From Nemopilema nomurai (Eukaryota; Cnidaria; Scyphozoa; Rhizostomeae; Rhizostomatidae), in assembly GCA_003864495.1 (NCBI GenBank), contig ML133422.1, forward strand, positions 558,001 to 622,000: 64,000 nt of DNA. Reading direction: 5' to 3'. Below are positions 12,013-21,739 of the stretch, piece after piece; the stretch's first letter is position 1; the number at the start of each line of letters is the position of its first letter. Under the pieces are notes generated by a model. It was not told the origin of the DNA, did not search any database, and was given only the letters and a program-made list of their open reading frames with translations. The position numbers and the translations under genes are program-made.

Positions 12013-12545
12013 TTTTTTCATTGTTATGCCCTAGAATACTTGACAAAGCTGCTTATTGCACTATACTTTTGATATTGTTTAAAAACAAAATATCCCCAAC
12101 TCCTAAATTGTCTTAGGAGTATAAGAGCTAAAAGCTCTGACATAGCCAGTGAACTTTTCAGTTTGTTTTACTAGTCCTTTCCAAAAAAATCTTTAAAAAA
12201 TTAAAGTTCAAAGTCCTCATTTCTGAGATACGTTTGGTAACAGGAAAGCTGGATTGTTTTAATGCTTTTTGAGCTGCGTGAAAAAAGTGCCTAAAATACC
12301 GAACTAGTCAACAGGGATTCTTAACTGCATGGGCATTAATGCACGGAGAAAGCTGGATGGTGATAGAGGTAGATTGCTGCGAAAAGCTGATCCAGCTTAT
12401 TGAAAAATCCATTCAAAAAAGGCAGCAAAGGGGGTGTGATATGCTTCCGACAATTCTTTTTACAAGGCATAATGTGTGTATACATTGCTACATTAGGAAA
12501 CATAACATTAACATTTATGTAATAAATTATATGCGAAGAAAAAGT
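12013..12545. other. Non-coding stretch between minisatellite and Penelope element
   Basis: It contains a short 69-codon frame (12339-12548) with no recognisable features. It may be part of the Penelope 3' tail, since it separates the tail from the related minisatellite, but I see no direct support for that. Confidence 0.35.
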
Positions 12546-12870
12546 TAATCACAATTGCTAGAAAAAGCGGAACTAGTTTTCGCATACTTAAAAGTCCTTT
12601 TTTAGTCCGACACTCCTCAGAGTGTGCAAACGTCGGAGGATAACCACAAACTGACTGAATAAATAGCCAGATGCAGGTCGAAAACACAACAGGGTGATAA
12701 GCAGAGCGTGTGATTGGTTATAATTGACCAATCTGCGTTACTTAACACCTAACTTTAGAAGAGCCCAAGGGAAAAGACGAACTCTTTCTGTCTACAAAGA
12801 ATGGGATTTTCCATTGAAATATAGAGAGACTCCAAAACACCTAGGTGAAAAGACGACCTAGCTTGCCCAA

Positions 12871-13182
12871 TTATGCGAAAATTGTTGTCACTGGATTCTC
12901 TAAAAGATGTTGTCCTATAGCCGAATCAAAATTTATTTGGGCATTGTGTCTTTTGAAATTTCGATGCGGCTGCTCTCTTTCTGCAGACGTTTTGGTCCTT
13001 ATGCTTGTGGGAACATGCTGTTTTATTCTATTCTCCAGTCTTTCAGAAGTGCGTCCTACATACTGAGCTTCACATCGGCAAAAAAATTTATAAACGACTA
13101 AACTTTTTTTGAGGGCAGGAACGCAATCCTTCTGGGTGGAGGAAAACATGGTCTTAGCATTGTGGACCACACAAGGATTCAT
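12871..13182 (-). pseudogene. GIY-YIG endonuclease domain of the Penelope element
   Basis: The open frame of 103 codons contains VVYKFFCRCEAQYVGRTSER followed by LENRIKQHVP, the pattern of GIY-YIG nucleases in Penelope elements: an aromatic pair, then YVG, then an arginine-rich helix. A conserved histidine-rich segment (HRNFKRHNAQINFDSAIGQH) follows. In the family this domain follows the reverse transcriptase in the same protein and nicks target DNA. Here it is separated from the reverse transcriptase by frame changes near 13190-13240, so the full protein is not made. Confidence 0.75.
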
Positions 13183-13702
13183 AGCTGAATAACAGAAATT
13201 GATGGCTTTTTTAATCTGATTTTAAATTTTAGCGAAACGTCACCAATCCAAGGTAATTTGAGGTAAACAGGGCACTTTTTCAGGTCCAAAATGCTTGTCA
13301 GAGATGAAACTGGCAATTTTTTGTTTGAAACACTTCGAGATGATATCATGAGGGTAGCCATTTTCAATAAGGATACGTTTTATTGTACCGAGTTCGGAAG
13401 TGAGCTTAGTTTTGGAGCAAATCATGAGTGCCCTGTGAACTAAGGTTTTTATGAGACCAATTTTCATTTCTTTAGGGCTAAAGGAATTCCAGCAAATATA
13501 TTGATTGACCAGTAAATGTTGGTTTCCCATAGACTCTGGTGTAAAAATAATCGCCCTCCTTTTGAACCGAAACATCCAGAAAATTCAAAGAGTTGTTTTG
13601 TTCCGTTTCTATAGTGCTGAGGATTGGCGGACGAAAAAGTACTTTTAAGTATGCGAAAACTAGTTTCGCTTTTTCTAGCAATTGTGAAGTTTTGTACCAC
13701 AA
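13179..13702 (-). pseudogene. Penelope reverse transcriptase, C-terminal part
   Basis: Two overlapping minus frames carry the end of the reverse transcriptase. 13478-13702 holds NNSLNFLDVSVQKEGDYFYT (the segment after the catalytic box) and 13240-13575 holds FSPKEMKIGLIKTLVHRALM with IKRILIENGYP, the typical thumb region. The switch between them and another near 13240 are frameshifts. The YADD-type catalytic box lies upstream and is absent, replaced by terminal repeat. Confidence 0.7.
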
Positions 13703-13923
13703 AGCACTTGTTCAAAAAGATTATCATGCCAGATCAAACTGGCAGCTTGTGATTATAATTTTGACATCATTTTTTCACATTGCAGTACCTAAGAGTCTTG
13801 GATTGGAAGACGAAATGGTGGCAAACCAACTGAGTATATGCAAAAAGAGCTAAAAATCAAATTATGCCTTGGCTAACTATTGACTTTCAGCATGAACTTT
13901 AAAATGTTTTGTTTATTTTGTAG

Positions 13924-16900
13924 ATACTTACAAGGCTAAATTGGAATGTCATGGTGAGGCAAAATAACAACCTTGTTGAATGTGTGGCAATAAAATCGAC
14001 AGTTGTACGAAATGAATTTTCAAAAATCGACGACAAGGTATGATTTACGAAGTCTAACTGGCAAAAGGTTTCAAGGGATAGAAAGATACTGGAGGGGGAG
14101 ATATGAGATAATTTTTTAGATCATATTTATTGCGACCATTCGAATTCCTTACTATAATTACTATTAGCTACTTTTAATCTGGACCCACTCAGAGATTATT
14201 GGATAAGGAGAGATGATAATATATAAAGCCACGAGAAGACCTTTATCACTTTACAATATGTGCCAATATTGTAACCAATTACCTTATCGTATCAAGGAAG
14301 CTAAATTTTAAACAGAAAAGAAAGCAATGAAAGAATAAAAGAATCATAACTTTAACTATGCATTATTGATGAATATTTATCATTAAAAAATGCATTCAGA
14401 AGATGAAATCAGAGGTAGAGAAGCTATCGAAGAATAGCTTTTCGCAGAAGTTTTGCTTCTTAGATGATTCAAAAGAAGGTTCTTCAAAGGAAGCCTCCGA
14501 TACTGATAATATGAAGCCATCCATATAAGGTAGATATTTTACACTAAACATTGTTGTCGTTAATTTGTTGTTTGTTAAAATTGAAGAGAGCTGATTCAGG
14601 TGTGGTTGAGAAAGAGATACAATACAACTTATATCAATTCGTTAACCAATTTTTTGTAATTATTTGAAATTGGCAGATTCCTGAGTTTTTATTTTCTAAG
14701 ATTTTGAAATAAAAGTTCTGTAAAGACTTCCAACCTCGATATTTTTAAAAAGTTTTCGTTTTGAGTTTGAATCACACTTTTTGATAAAACGAGATACATA
14801 TCGTTCATGCGATTTTTGATTAAAACTAAAACACAAACATTCGAGTTGAGGCTGGTATTCTTTATAATATCATAATACCTTTATGAAATTCTTAAAAAGG
14901 ATGATTCTTATATGCAATATTCATATCAGAGAAAAAGACTGTATGTCATTTGGAAAATATATTCTGATTTGAATATTTTAAAATAACGTGTTCTTGATTT
15001 TTCAATAGCACACAAGGTTCCATGGGCTACTTTCCCCAAAAAACATGGCTTTACTATGGTAAGACTGTAAAAAAAATTTTACTGACACTTCTCCCTTATT
15101 TCCTGATGAGTATTAAATCCAATATTGCAAGCAAAGTATTTTAACATAAATTTGAAAATTGTCCTAGATTCTAACATAACAAATATATAAGCAAAGGCCT
15201 GAATGATGGAAGTGTTAGTAATTTAAATTTAATTGTTGCACAGGTCTCCATGGAGGTGAAAAGCCAACTGAAGAAGCTACAGCGACAACATTGGACCAGA
15301 ATATGATGACAAAACTCTGTTCCAATCAAGAAACCGTTAATAAGAAATTGGATAAACCTTTGTTCCCATCAGATGGTATGGACCCTGTCCAGGTACTGTT
15401 AAACATTGAATTGAAACATGATATATGAATTTTTGTTGTCGTTAGTAGACATCCCTGTTCTATTTCTCACGTTCCAAGACTTAATAGTATGTCAACAACC
15501 AAACAATAATTGTGTAACAAGTTTCTTTTCAATTTGATAATCAACACGAAAAGGCAATTGTCAACCTTAGTGTATACATGAATCTTTCTTACAGGATATT
15601 TTGACACCAAGGTAAAAAATTCTAAGAAACATATTCTCCAAAAAGAAAAGAGGCATTTAAAAAGGTGCATCTGAATATATGTCAAAGCCTTTAATATTGT
15701 ATAAGGAATTATTGTTCATTTGTCAAGACAAGAGTGCAGATTATATTTCTTTATAAGGTTGATTGCATTTTCAATTTTAGGGTAAAACATAAATTATGCA
15801 GCAGAAACATTAAAACCTTTGTAAAATGTATGACCCAAATCAAAGTTTTGGAGAAATTTTGTATTTCATATTTGAAATTATTTTCATGAAATGTGAACAA
15901 ATTTAATTGAAGCCAATATTATAGACAGGGAATGGAATGGCTCTCAAATCCAAGGCAAGGAAGGGTAACAGATGCTTCAACTAGCCCCTCAAAAGATGAC
16001 TTGTTAGAAGACTCGCAAAGAAATCCTACAGCAAAGAGAAATCTCTTTGCCGACGGTGCAGTTTGTTGATGTTCATGAAGATTTACTCTCAATTGAAACT
16101 CATCCTCCATATCTTAATTCCAGTGCAAAAAGCAGATGCAGTTATATGATAGAAAAACGGGTAACATACTTGAAACATGATATGATGACTAAACTGCCTG
16201 GAACTATTCATTTTTGTTTTTAAGTCCCAGAAAAGGTAGTTGGTCACCAATTCACTGAATCTCAAAGTAATGATTACAAACTGTGTAAATACGAATAATT
16301 TCCTTCACCTTATTTTATCCAGGTAAAATAATAGTTGCTGAACAAAATGGGTGCAAATATAACCTCTACGTGATTTTTTAAGCTTAACCAGTCTTTTGCT
16401 ACTTTTCATTTCATAACTCTACTGTACAGGAATTATTCGTATTTCCTTGTGTTACTGTGTGGCGACATTTATCCACAGGCGCACATCACGAGCAAAGTGA
16501 TCAGTCATGCACATTAAAGGCTGATACTCCAGTGCAAAGTCCCAATTCCCACAAAAAATATAAACTGATCTTGTTTAAGTGAATGCTTGGATTGAGCAGC
16601 CAATTATCTACTTACAAAAATTGCTCGTTGTACAGCAGTATTATCAAGCAATCTTATTACAGACGTGCAATGGAAGAGGCCAACGAGACAGGAAACCTGG
16701 CAGTATGGGTATGGATTGAGAGACCAAGGTGGAGGTATTAACGTTGCCTTATTATATTATAGGTGGAAATAATAATTTTCTTCTTATGCTTGCCAATTTG
16801 AAATAGTGAATATATTAAAAAGTGTAAAGATATTATTAATTTAACTCCATTTCCGAACAACCAAGTTAATTTGAGTCTTTACCAGGGAGAAGAAACCATC

Positions 16901-17651
16901 GCGAACGTCAGTATTGTATATGCAAAAAGGTAACAAACATCACATGAGTTACAGAATAGTTGAAATATTTATTTTTGTACGGCGCAGATCAAATATTCCA
17001 CGTTCTACATCGTTCTTGTAGATGTATTTTTTCAATCTAGTGTATTTTTACTATCTACTGTAACCAAAGAAAAATATCAAAGGCTGAAAAGCTAGAATTC
17101 AAATTTCCATAGAATAGTTTTCCATAGTGAAGATTTGAAAAAAGAAGGTGACAAGAATTCCAATTTTCACGATAATTTGTAAAACAGAAATAAAAAGTGA
17201 CAGACCCAAGGAAGACATGAATGACAGACCCAAAGAAAACATAAGGAAAAGTCAGAGGGTAACTAGGGACCGCCTGACAGACACATAGCATGACTTTGCA
17301 AAGAAGGTAATGGAGGCATGGCAAGGAATACTTGTGTAACATGCCTGTAGCTAATTGTGACAGACGATTGAATCAGTTTAACTGAATATTTGCAAGCGAA
17401 TTCGCCGATAAATGACAAGATTTACGGACAAACATGCTAAAAACTGTGTTTTAACCAGCAATTTAGCAGAAGCTGGGGATGCATATTCACACACCTAAAA
17501 TTTTCATTTCTGCTTCAAGTTTTCATACATGATAAGAACAGAAAGAGGTAGCTTTTTAGCGAACAAATTTCTCCGAATTTCAGTGCCCTAGAAAGAATTG
17601 GTTTCATACCAAATGCCTCAAAATGAAAGGAGACCCACCGAGAGGAGATTG
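13924..17651 (+). CDS. Putative multi-exon gene ending in a PHD-like zinc motif
   Basis: Candidate exons with GT/AG borders are 15009-15058, 15244-15392, 15929-16055, 16479-16578, 16663-16728, 16890-16929 and 17584-17651. Every join in this series keeps frame. The encoded protein runs from TQGSMGYFPQKTWLYY through acidic, serine-rich sequence (SPSKDDLLEDSQRNP) to RNHRERQYCICKK and CPRKNWFHTKCLKMKGDPP. The Cys/His spacing and the final tryptophan resemble the second half of a PHD finger, a histone-tail reader, but the first half is short and the closing CxxC exon was not found. Two more open, splice-bounded exons lie upstream (13924-14037, ending FSKIDDK; 14400-14529, starting KMKSEVEK). They join each other in frame, but the second ends with an in-frame TAA at 14526. 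It is unclear whether this is a host gene, a decayed gene or a transposon gene. Borders are judged by eye. Confidence 0.45.
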
Positions 17652-18560
17652 GTAAGGTTTTATATTTTAAGCATTTGTATCATTAAAAATGGCATTTATT
17701 GTTCTCAAGAGAGGTCTTTGTTGCCCTTCTTCCAAACAAATAATAAATGCACACGAATACAGTTTTTTCCATGATTGTTGCTATTCTTCCATACTCTGTC
17801 TGAAAACCAATAGAGCAACTAGAAATCCTGGGCTCCTTTTCATCATACTTTGATTTGTCCTGTGCTCATACTAAAAAGTACAATGCAATTTATGAAACTG
17901 CAAAAGAGCTAAAGCAAATCACAAGCCTATGAAAGGCAGACAACAAATTTCGTACAAAATGAATAAATCATAAGCCAAAACAATGCCACATTTTGGTACT
18001 GCAAGTAGCTGAATCGTAACTATACTGATTAAATTTTTATTATTGCGTTGACTGCATCAGACTTAGGCAAAATAGGAAGCCAGTCTCATTCAAACAAAAA
18101 TAAAAAGAATAGACCAATAATAATTCGAACTGCAATTAAATACAGCCAGTACCTCTTATTCATCTCTGGCCGTTTAACTCAAATTTTTAAAGATAAAAGA
18201 TAATTTTTTTAATTTGTCTGCCATTTGTGTTATCTTTGAAAGTTTTTTTTCTGACTCATTCTACACAAAGGTGGACGGTCATCTAAATGAATCTATTTAA
18301 TCCAAACGTCTATAAAAATTAACACTTTGATTCACATTTTAAAAAAGGGATACTAAGTTTAGTTGTCAATGCGCAATCATTTACATTACAGCTTCACGAT
18401 GATTTTCAAAAGCCTCTCGCGAAAACTGCCTAAATTAATAAACCCCAAGCAGCTAGTGCGATGATTTACAGTAGGCAGACTATAAAATGAAAGACAGTAT
18501 TGTATAGACAAAGACTGCTTCGTTTTTAAGATAATATTAGAATCAATGAAATATCTCTAT
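17652..18560. other. Downstream of the PHD-like exon, no further exon identified
   Basis: The donor at 17652 predicts another exon, one that should complete a tryptophan codon and supply CxxC. I could not find it before the repeat at 18.57 kb. The stretch is AT-rich with no open frame of note. Confidence 0.35.
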
Positions 18561-18570
18561 TTGAGATATA

Positions 18571-18850
18571 CATAAAATATGTACTAGCCAACACTCATAA
18601 CACCCATAACACAATGCATATGTGCAAGTATAAACATACTATGCACTAGCCAACACTCTCAACACCCATACCACCCAAAATACCCAAAACACTATGCATG
18701 TGTACAAGTATATACATACTATGTACTAGCCAACACTCTCGACGCACTACCACCCAAAACACCCATAACACTATTATGAAGCGCCATAGGAGACAAAAGT
18801 ATGAAAAAATATTTCGTTTTATGAAAACATATTTATGGTACATGGTTTTT
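18571..18850. repeat. MITE-like element, right half: minisatellite core plus terminal inverted repeat
   Basis: Units marked by CATACTATGTACTAGCCAAC-type sequence recur with 62-64- and 80-bp spacing (18571, 18635, 18715). Directly after them, 18779-18848 (GCGCCATAGGAGACAAAAGT onward, then ATATTTATGGTACATG) is the inverted match of 34478-34545, which precedes the larger copy of the same array. The two loci therefore look like right and left halves of one element type with about 65-bp inverted termini and a satellite core. Confidence 0.7.
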
Positions 18851-19074
18851 TTTTGGTATCTACCTATACTAAGATCTTAAAGGAGACCTGCAACGCTAAA
18901 ATAATTTATGTTCGAAGATACAAAATGAATACGCTGATTTCGAATTTCGAGTTAAAATTGCCACAAATTTAGCAGTTTTCGAGTTATTTAGGGTGAAAGT
19001 TGCTTATTTAGCACTTCGGGGGCCATTTTTATCGATGGACGGGCATGCCCGCGAGAGTCTCGCATATAGCTTTT

Positions 19075-19092
19075 ACGTCAGAGGTGAACATT
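19075..19092 (+). promoter_or_regulatory. Subterminal inverted copy with CRE-like half site, upstream of the P2X7-C-like gene
   Basis: ACGTCAGAGGTGAACATT at 19075-19092 lies about 80 bp upstream of the start codon. Its exact inverted copy is at 21553-21570 on the THAP side. Here the core is TACGTCA rather than a full CRE. Confidence 0.5.
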
Positions 19093-19174
19093 CATTGGAA
19101 TGCACTTTTCCGGCGCTTCATCGATCCTTGTTCTCAGAAAGATTGTTCAGAAATTATTCTCGGTTCGCACAAAA

Positions 19175-20331
19175 ATGACAAGCAGTGAGGAGGACAGCGA
19201 ATCTGGAATGGTAAATACGGACGAAATGGTGATTCGACCATATATGTACGAACCATTGCCGAAGGAGAGGAAAGTCAGTGAAGACAAGAGCACCAGTAAT
19301 GACGACGATGAGGAGGATTTGAACATCGAAAGAATCGGCAATACTGATTGGTATGTCTGGGATGATGATCATATTTGCCACTTTGAATATTTAACGTTGT
19401 TTAATCAGATAGTTGTTAAACAGATCATTTAAATTACGTAAAGAACAAGCTAATATGATTATTTTATCTTGATGTTGATTGATATATCGACATGAGTGAT
19501 AGGCCTAAGTGAAATAGGCCTAAAAGAAAACGTAAGGTTTCTGATTTCTCACAAGATTTATCTTTTTCCTACACTTGACCTCTCAGGTGTGATTGTGGTC
19601 ATTGCGTTTCGATGCCCAAAGGCGTGGAATGCCTCTGTTGCAGAGAGGTAGCTTTAACTCTGCAGAAAGCCAATGAAGCTAACTGTGGGTGTATAACCCA
19701 AGTTGATGGCTTCACTCCAGTTTGCTTAAATCCCGATGTTGTTGTGACTGCTATATATCAGTATATTGAAGATGAGCAGTTCATTGATGATCATCCAACA
19801 AGCGAGTATGTATTTGTATTTGATTGAAAATTTGAAGAGATTGGAGTACAAAGAGTATCAACCAAATTTGTATCTGTATTTTTAAATGCAAAAATGTTAT
19901 GCAATATACTGTTCATTAACAAAACACTTGTCTGGAAATAACTGAATTTATTAAAAAAAAAATTATTTTTACAGTTCCTCACACTTACCAGTACTACAAA
20001 GAAAATTTTGTCAGTTCTGATGCTAAGATGTGTTATGCTACTAGAATATGTTTTAAAAACTTGTTTTAACCAATTATATTCTAGGAGAACTTCTGATTCA
20101 GTTAATATGTACCAGGAGAAATCATTTTGATGTTACAATAGTTGCTGAAGAATTGCATCTATTTTTAGGCTGTTCCGGTACATAAGTTATCGCCAGTTTG
20201 TGAGATGGATTTGGCATTATTTGGGAAAGAACGAGAGAAAGGTCCTTCCTGCATGTGCTGTGAACAGAATCAGATGTGTCTTTCCTACAGAAGAATACAC
20301 TGGGTTCAAATACCTAAAATTGGACATTTAG
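19175..20331 (+). CDS. Intact P2X7 C-terminal-domain-like protein, three exons, 185 aa
   Basis: Exons 19175-19350, 19587-19805 and 20169-20331 have consensus borders (TG|GTATGT; CTCAG|GT; GA|GTATGT; TTTTAG|GC) and join to 558 nt with no stop before TAG. The start is AAAAATGAC, the first in-frame ATG. The protein has an acidic N-terminus (SEEDSESG...DDDEEDLNIERIG), then DWCDCGHC, MPKGVECLCCRE, CGCITQ, FTPVCLNPDVV and YISYRQFVRWIWHYLG, ending NRIRCVFPTEEYTGFKYL. The Cys pattern and the Arg/Trp helix match the zinc-binding cytosolic 'ballast' domain of P2X7 receptors, here without channel segments. Free-standing versions are numerous in cnidarians and fish. Its biochemical role in a transposon is unknown. 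It is the only undamaged multi-exon gene in the window. Confidence 0.85.
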
Positions 20332-20463
20332 CCTATTGTGCAGTCTAGTTCAGTGACATATTGAGCCCTTTCATAAGGAGAAAAGGGAGGGTAATTAGAA
20401 GTAAAAAACTACATCAAGGTATGCAGGCTTTTGCAACATTTCTGCCAATTTCAAATATTTAAA

Positions 20464-21536
20464 TTAAAACTTTTCTTTCTTCTTCTTTGGGCCTTGCTGT
20501 TTTTCCCCTTTTCTTTTATTTATTGCCAATTCCTTTGACTGGAACAAAATTTCATCATCCTTCCCATCTTCTTTTTTCTTTAAAAATCTGCTCTGATGGT
20601 TCTGAATTATCTGATTTCTGTCTACTTGCCCTTTCATTGCAGACAAATATCCAGGAACCACCAATTTACCAGCATCCTTACTGGAATCTGCATATGTTGG
20701 ATGCTGAATTCTTCTCTGGGTAGCCATTTGCACCAAATTGAACACATAACCTAATGGAGATTGAAGTAACATAAATTCTAAAAAAGTTGTAGGCAAAATC
20801 AGGAATATCTAAAAATTTATTTTATTTTCGCAAGGTAGTATAGTATGGAAGCCTTTCTCACCATATGTTTGCTTTGTTTTTATGGCTTTTGCAACTGCCC
20901 TTTCCTTGTACTTAGGATGGTTGATTCTCCATCGCTCCTTCTGATGCAGTATACGTATATGGTAAACAGAGATGCTGAACTAGTAAGCTAAAGGGGACGC
21001 ATCCCCTTGTTAATGTTAAAAAGTCTCTTGTTTCCTTATTGTTAATGTTTCCTGCTTGCAAATGGGTTTCTTTGTAAATGGCAAATAAATTACACTTGTT
21101 ATGTAATACAAGCGCTGAATTCTGTAAAAAAGATCAAACAAATATCCCTACTAATTTCTCTAGGTTGTCGTTTTTCATACGCTTCTCTTCGTTTTTTCTT
21201 TGGGCTTCAGGTAATAAATTTTCTTGGACTCAGCGATGGTCTAGCTTTAAAAAGTGTCCTACCCTTCGCCTGCTTTTTTCCTTTTGGGATCCTCTGTCGA
21301 ATACAGTGGGCACCGCATCATCTTTTAATAATAATGGTTAATTTTCCAAACCAAGGGAGCTCAAGAAATCTGGACTTCGCTGGTAACTGTCGTTGGAAAA
21401 ATGTTCTTGACAAAGACGCGAGTGCGGTTTTAGATTGAAATTTGCTAAACGCATGTTTTCAATCCATTTTTTTCTTAATTTCAAGTCCTTCGGAAACTTG
21501 TGAAATGTAATTTTCTTTTTGGGTTCGTCTTGCTGA
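20464..21536 (-). pseudogene. THAP-domain gene of the TTAA element, damaged
   Basis: Minus-strand exons 21536-21152, 20940-20862 and 20777-20464 join in frame at GT/AG borders. Exon 1 gives most of a THAP zinc finger: KKITFHKFPKDLKLRKKWI, then HSRLCQEHF and DDAVPTVF. The first CxxC would be on an exon further upstream, and acceptor ATCACAG precedes it. In-frame TAA at 21338-21340 and TGA at 21230-21232 interrupt exon 1. Exons 2 and 3 are clean and end in a lysine-rich tail (KKKKEKF). THAP domains bind DNA at transposon ends in Kolobok and P elements. No transposase core is present between the THAP exon and the tail. Confidence 0.65.
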
Positions 21537-21552
21537 CTGTGATTGAAATCTC

Positions 21553-21572
21553 AATGTTCACCTCTGACGTCA
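21553..21572 (-). promoter_or_regulatory. Subterminal inverted copy with full CRE palindrome, upstream of the THAP exon
   Basis: TGACGTCA at 21565-21572 is a perfect CREB/ATF-type palindrome, embedded in the inverted match of 19075-19092. Placement upstream of the minus-strand THAP gene and near the element end suggests a promoter or transposase-binding element. Activity is inference. Confidence 0.5.
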
Positions 21573-21739
21573 TAAGCGTGGGCGGGGAAGATTTCTCCCG
21601 CGAGGTTATAATCAAAGATTTTGAGAGTCAAAAGCGAAGAAAAATTAATTTCTCAAAAAATAATTATCATTTTAATCTTGTTCAGGTCATAAGCTTTCAA
21701 TAAAGTATAAGTTTACTTGACTTTGCAGGTCTCCTTTAA

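Larger units (their letters stand above)
12546..13705 (-). mobile_element. Penelope-like retroelement, 5'-truncated, with inverted terminal repeats
   Basis: A minus-strand element bounded by inverted copies of one repeat: CTAGAAAAAGCGGAACTAGT at 12550 and the opposite strand of the same at 13619-13700. Between them are the end of a Penelope reverse transcriptase, a GIY-YIG endonuclease and a tail shared with 450-690. The reverse transcriptase begins abruptly at about 13622, where the repeat joins the coding part, so the 5' catalytic half is missing. Penelope elements are known for such pseudo-LTRs in direct or inverted arrangement. Confidence 0.75.
18881..21735. mobile_element. TTAA-flanked TIR element carrying a P2X7-C-like gene and a THAP gene (Kolobok-like)
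   Basis: Left end AGGAGACCTGCAA at 18881-18893 and its exact inverted copy at 21723-21735 are each flanked by TTAA (18877-18880 and 21736-21739). This is a 2,855-bp unit. TTAA duplication is used by the piggyBac and Kolobok superfamilies, and the THAP domain favours Kolobok. Inside are an intact plus-strand three-exon P2X7-C-like gene and a convergent minus-strand THAP-type gene with two nonsense codons. No DDE catalytic domain fits between 20.33 and 21.54 kb, so the copy is non-autonomous or internally deleted. The subterminal regions share ACGTCAGAGGTGAACATT in inverted orientation. Confidence 0.85.

Noticed and set aside
11765..12046. 93-codon minus frame with repeated FSLGV-type units
   Set aside because: Translation of the 37-bp minisatellite, with the same phase problem.
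19175..20331. Interpretation as a P2X receptor channel
   Set aside because: Only the cytosolic zinc-binding domain is present. There are no transmembrane segments or ATP-binding ectodomain.
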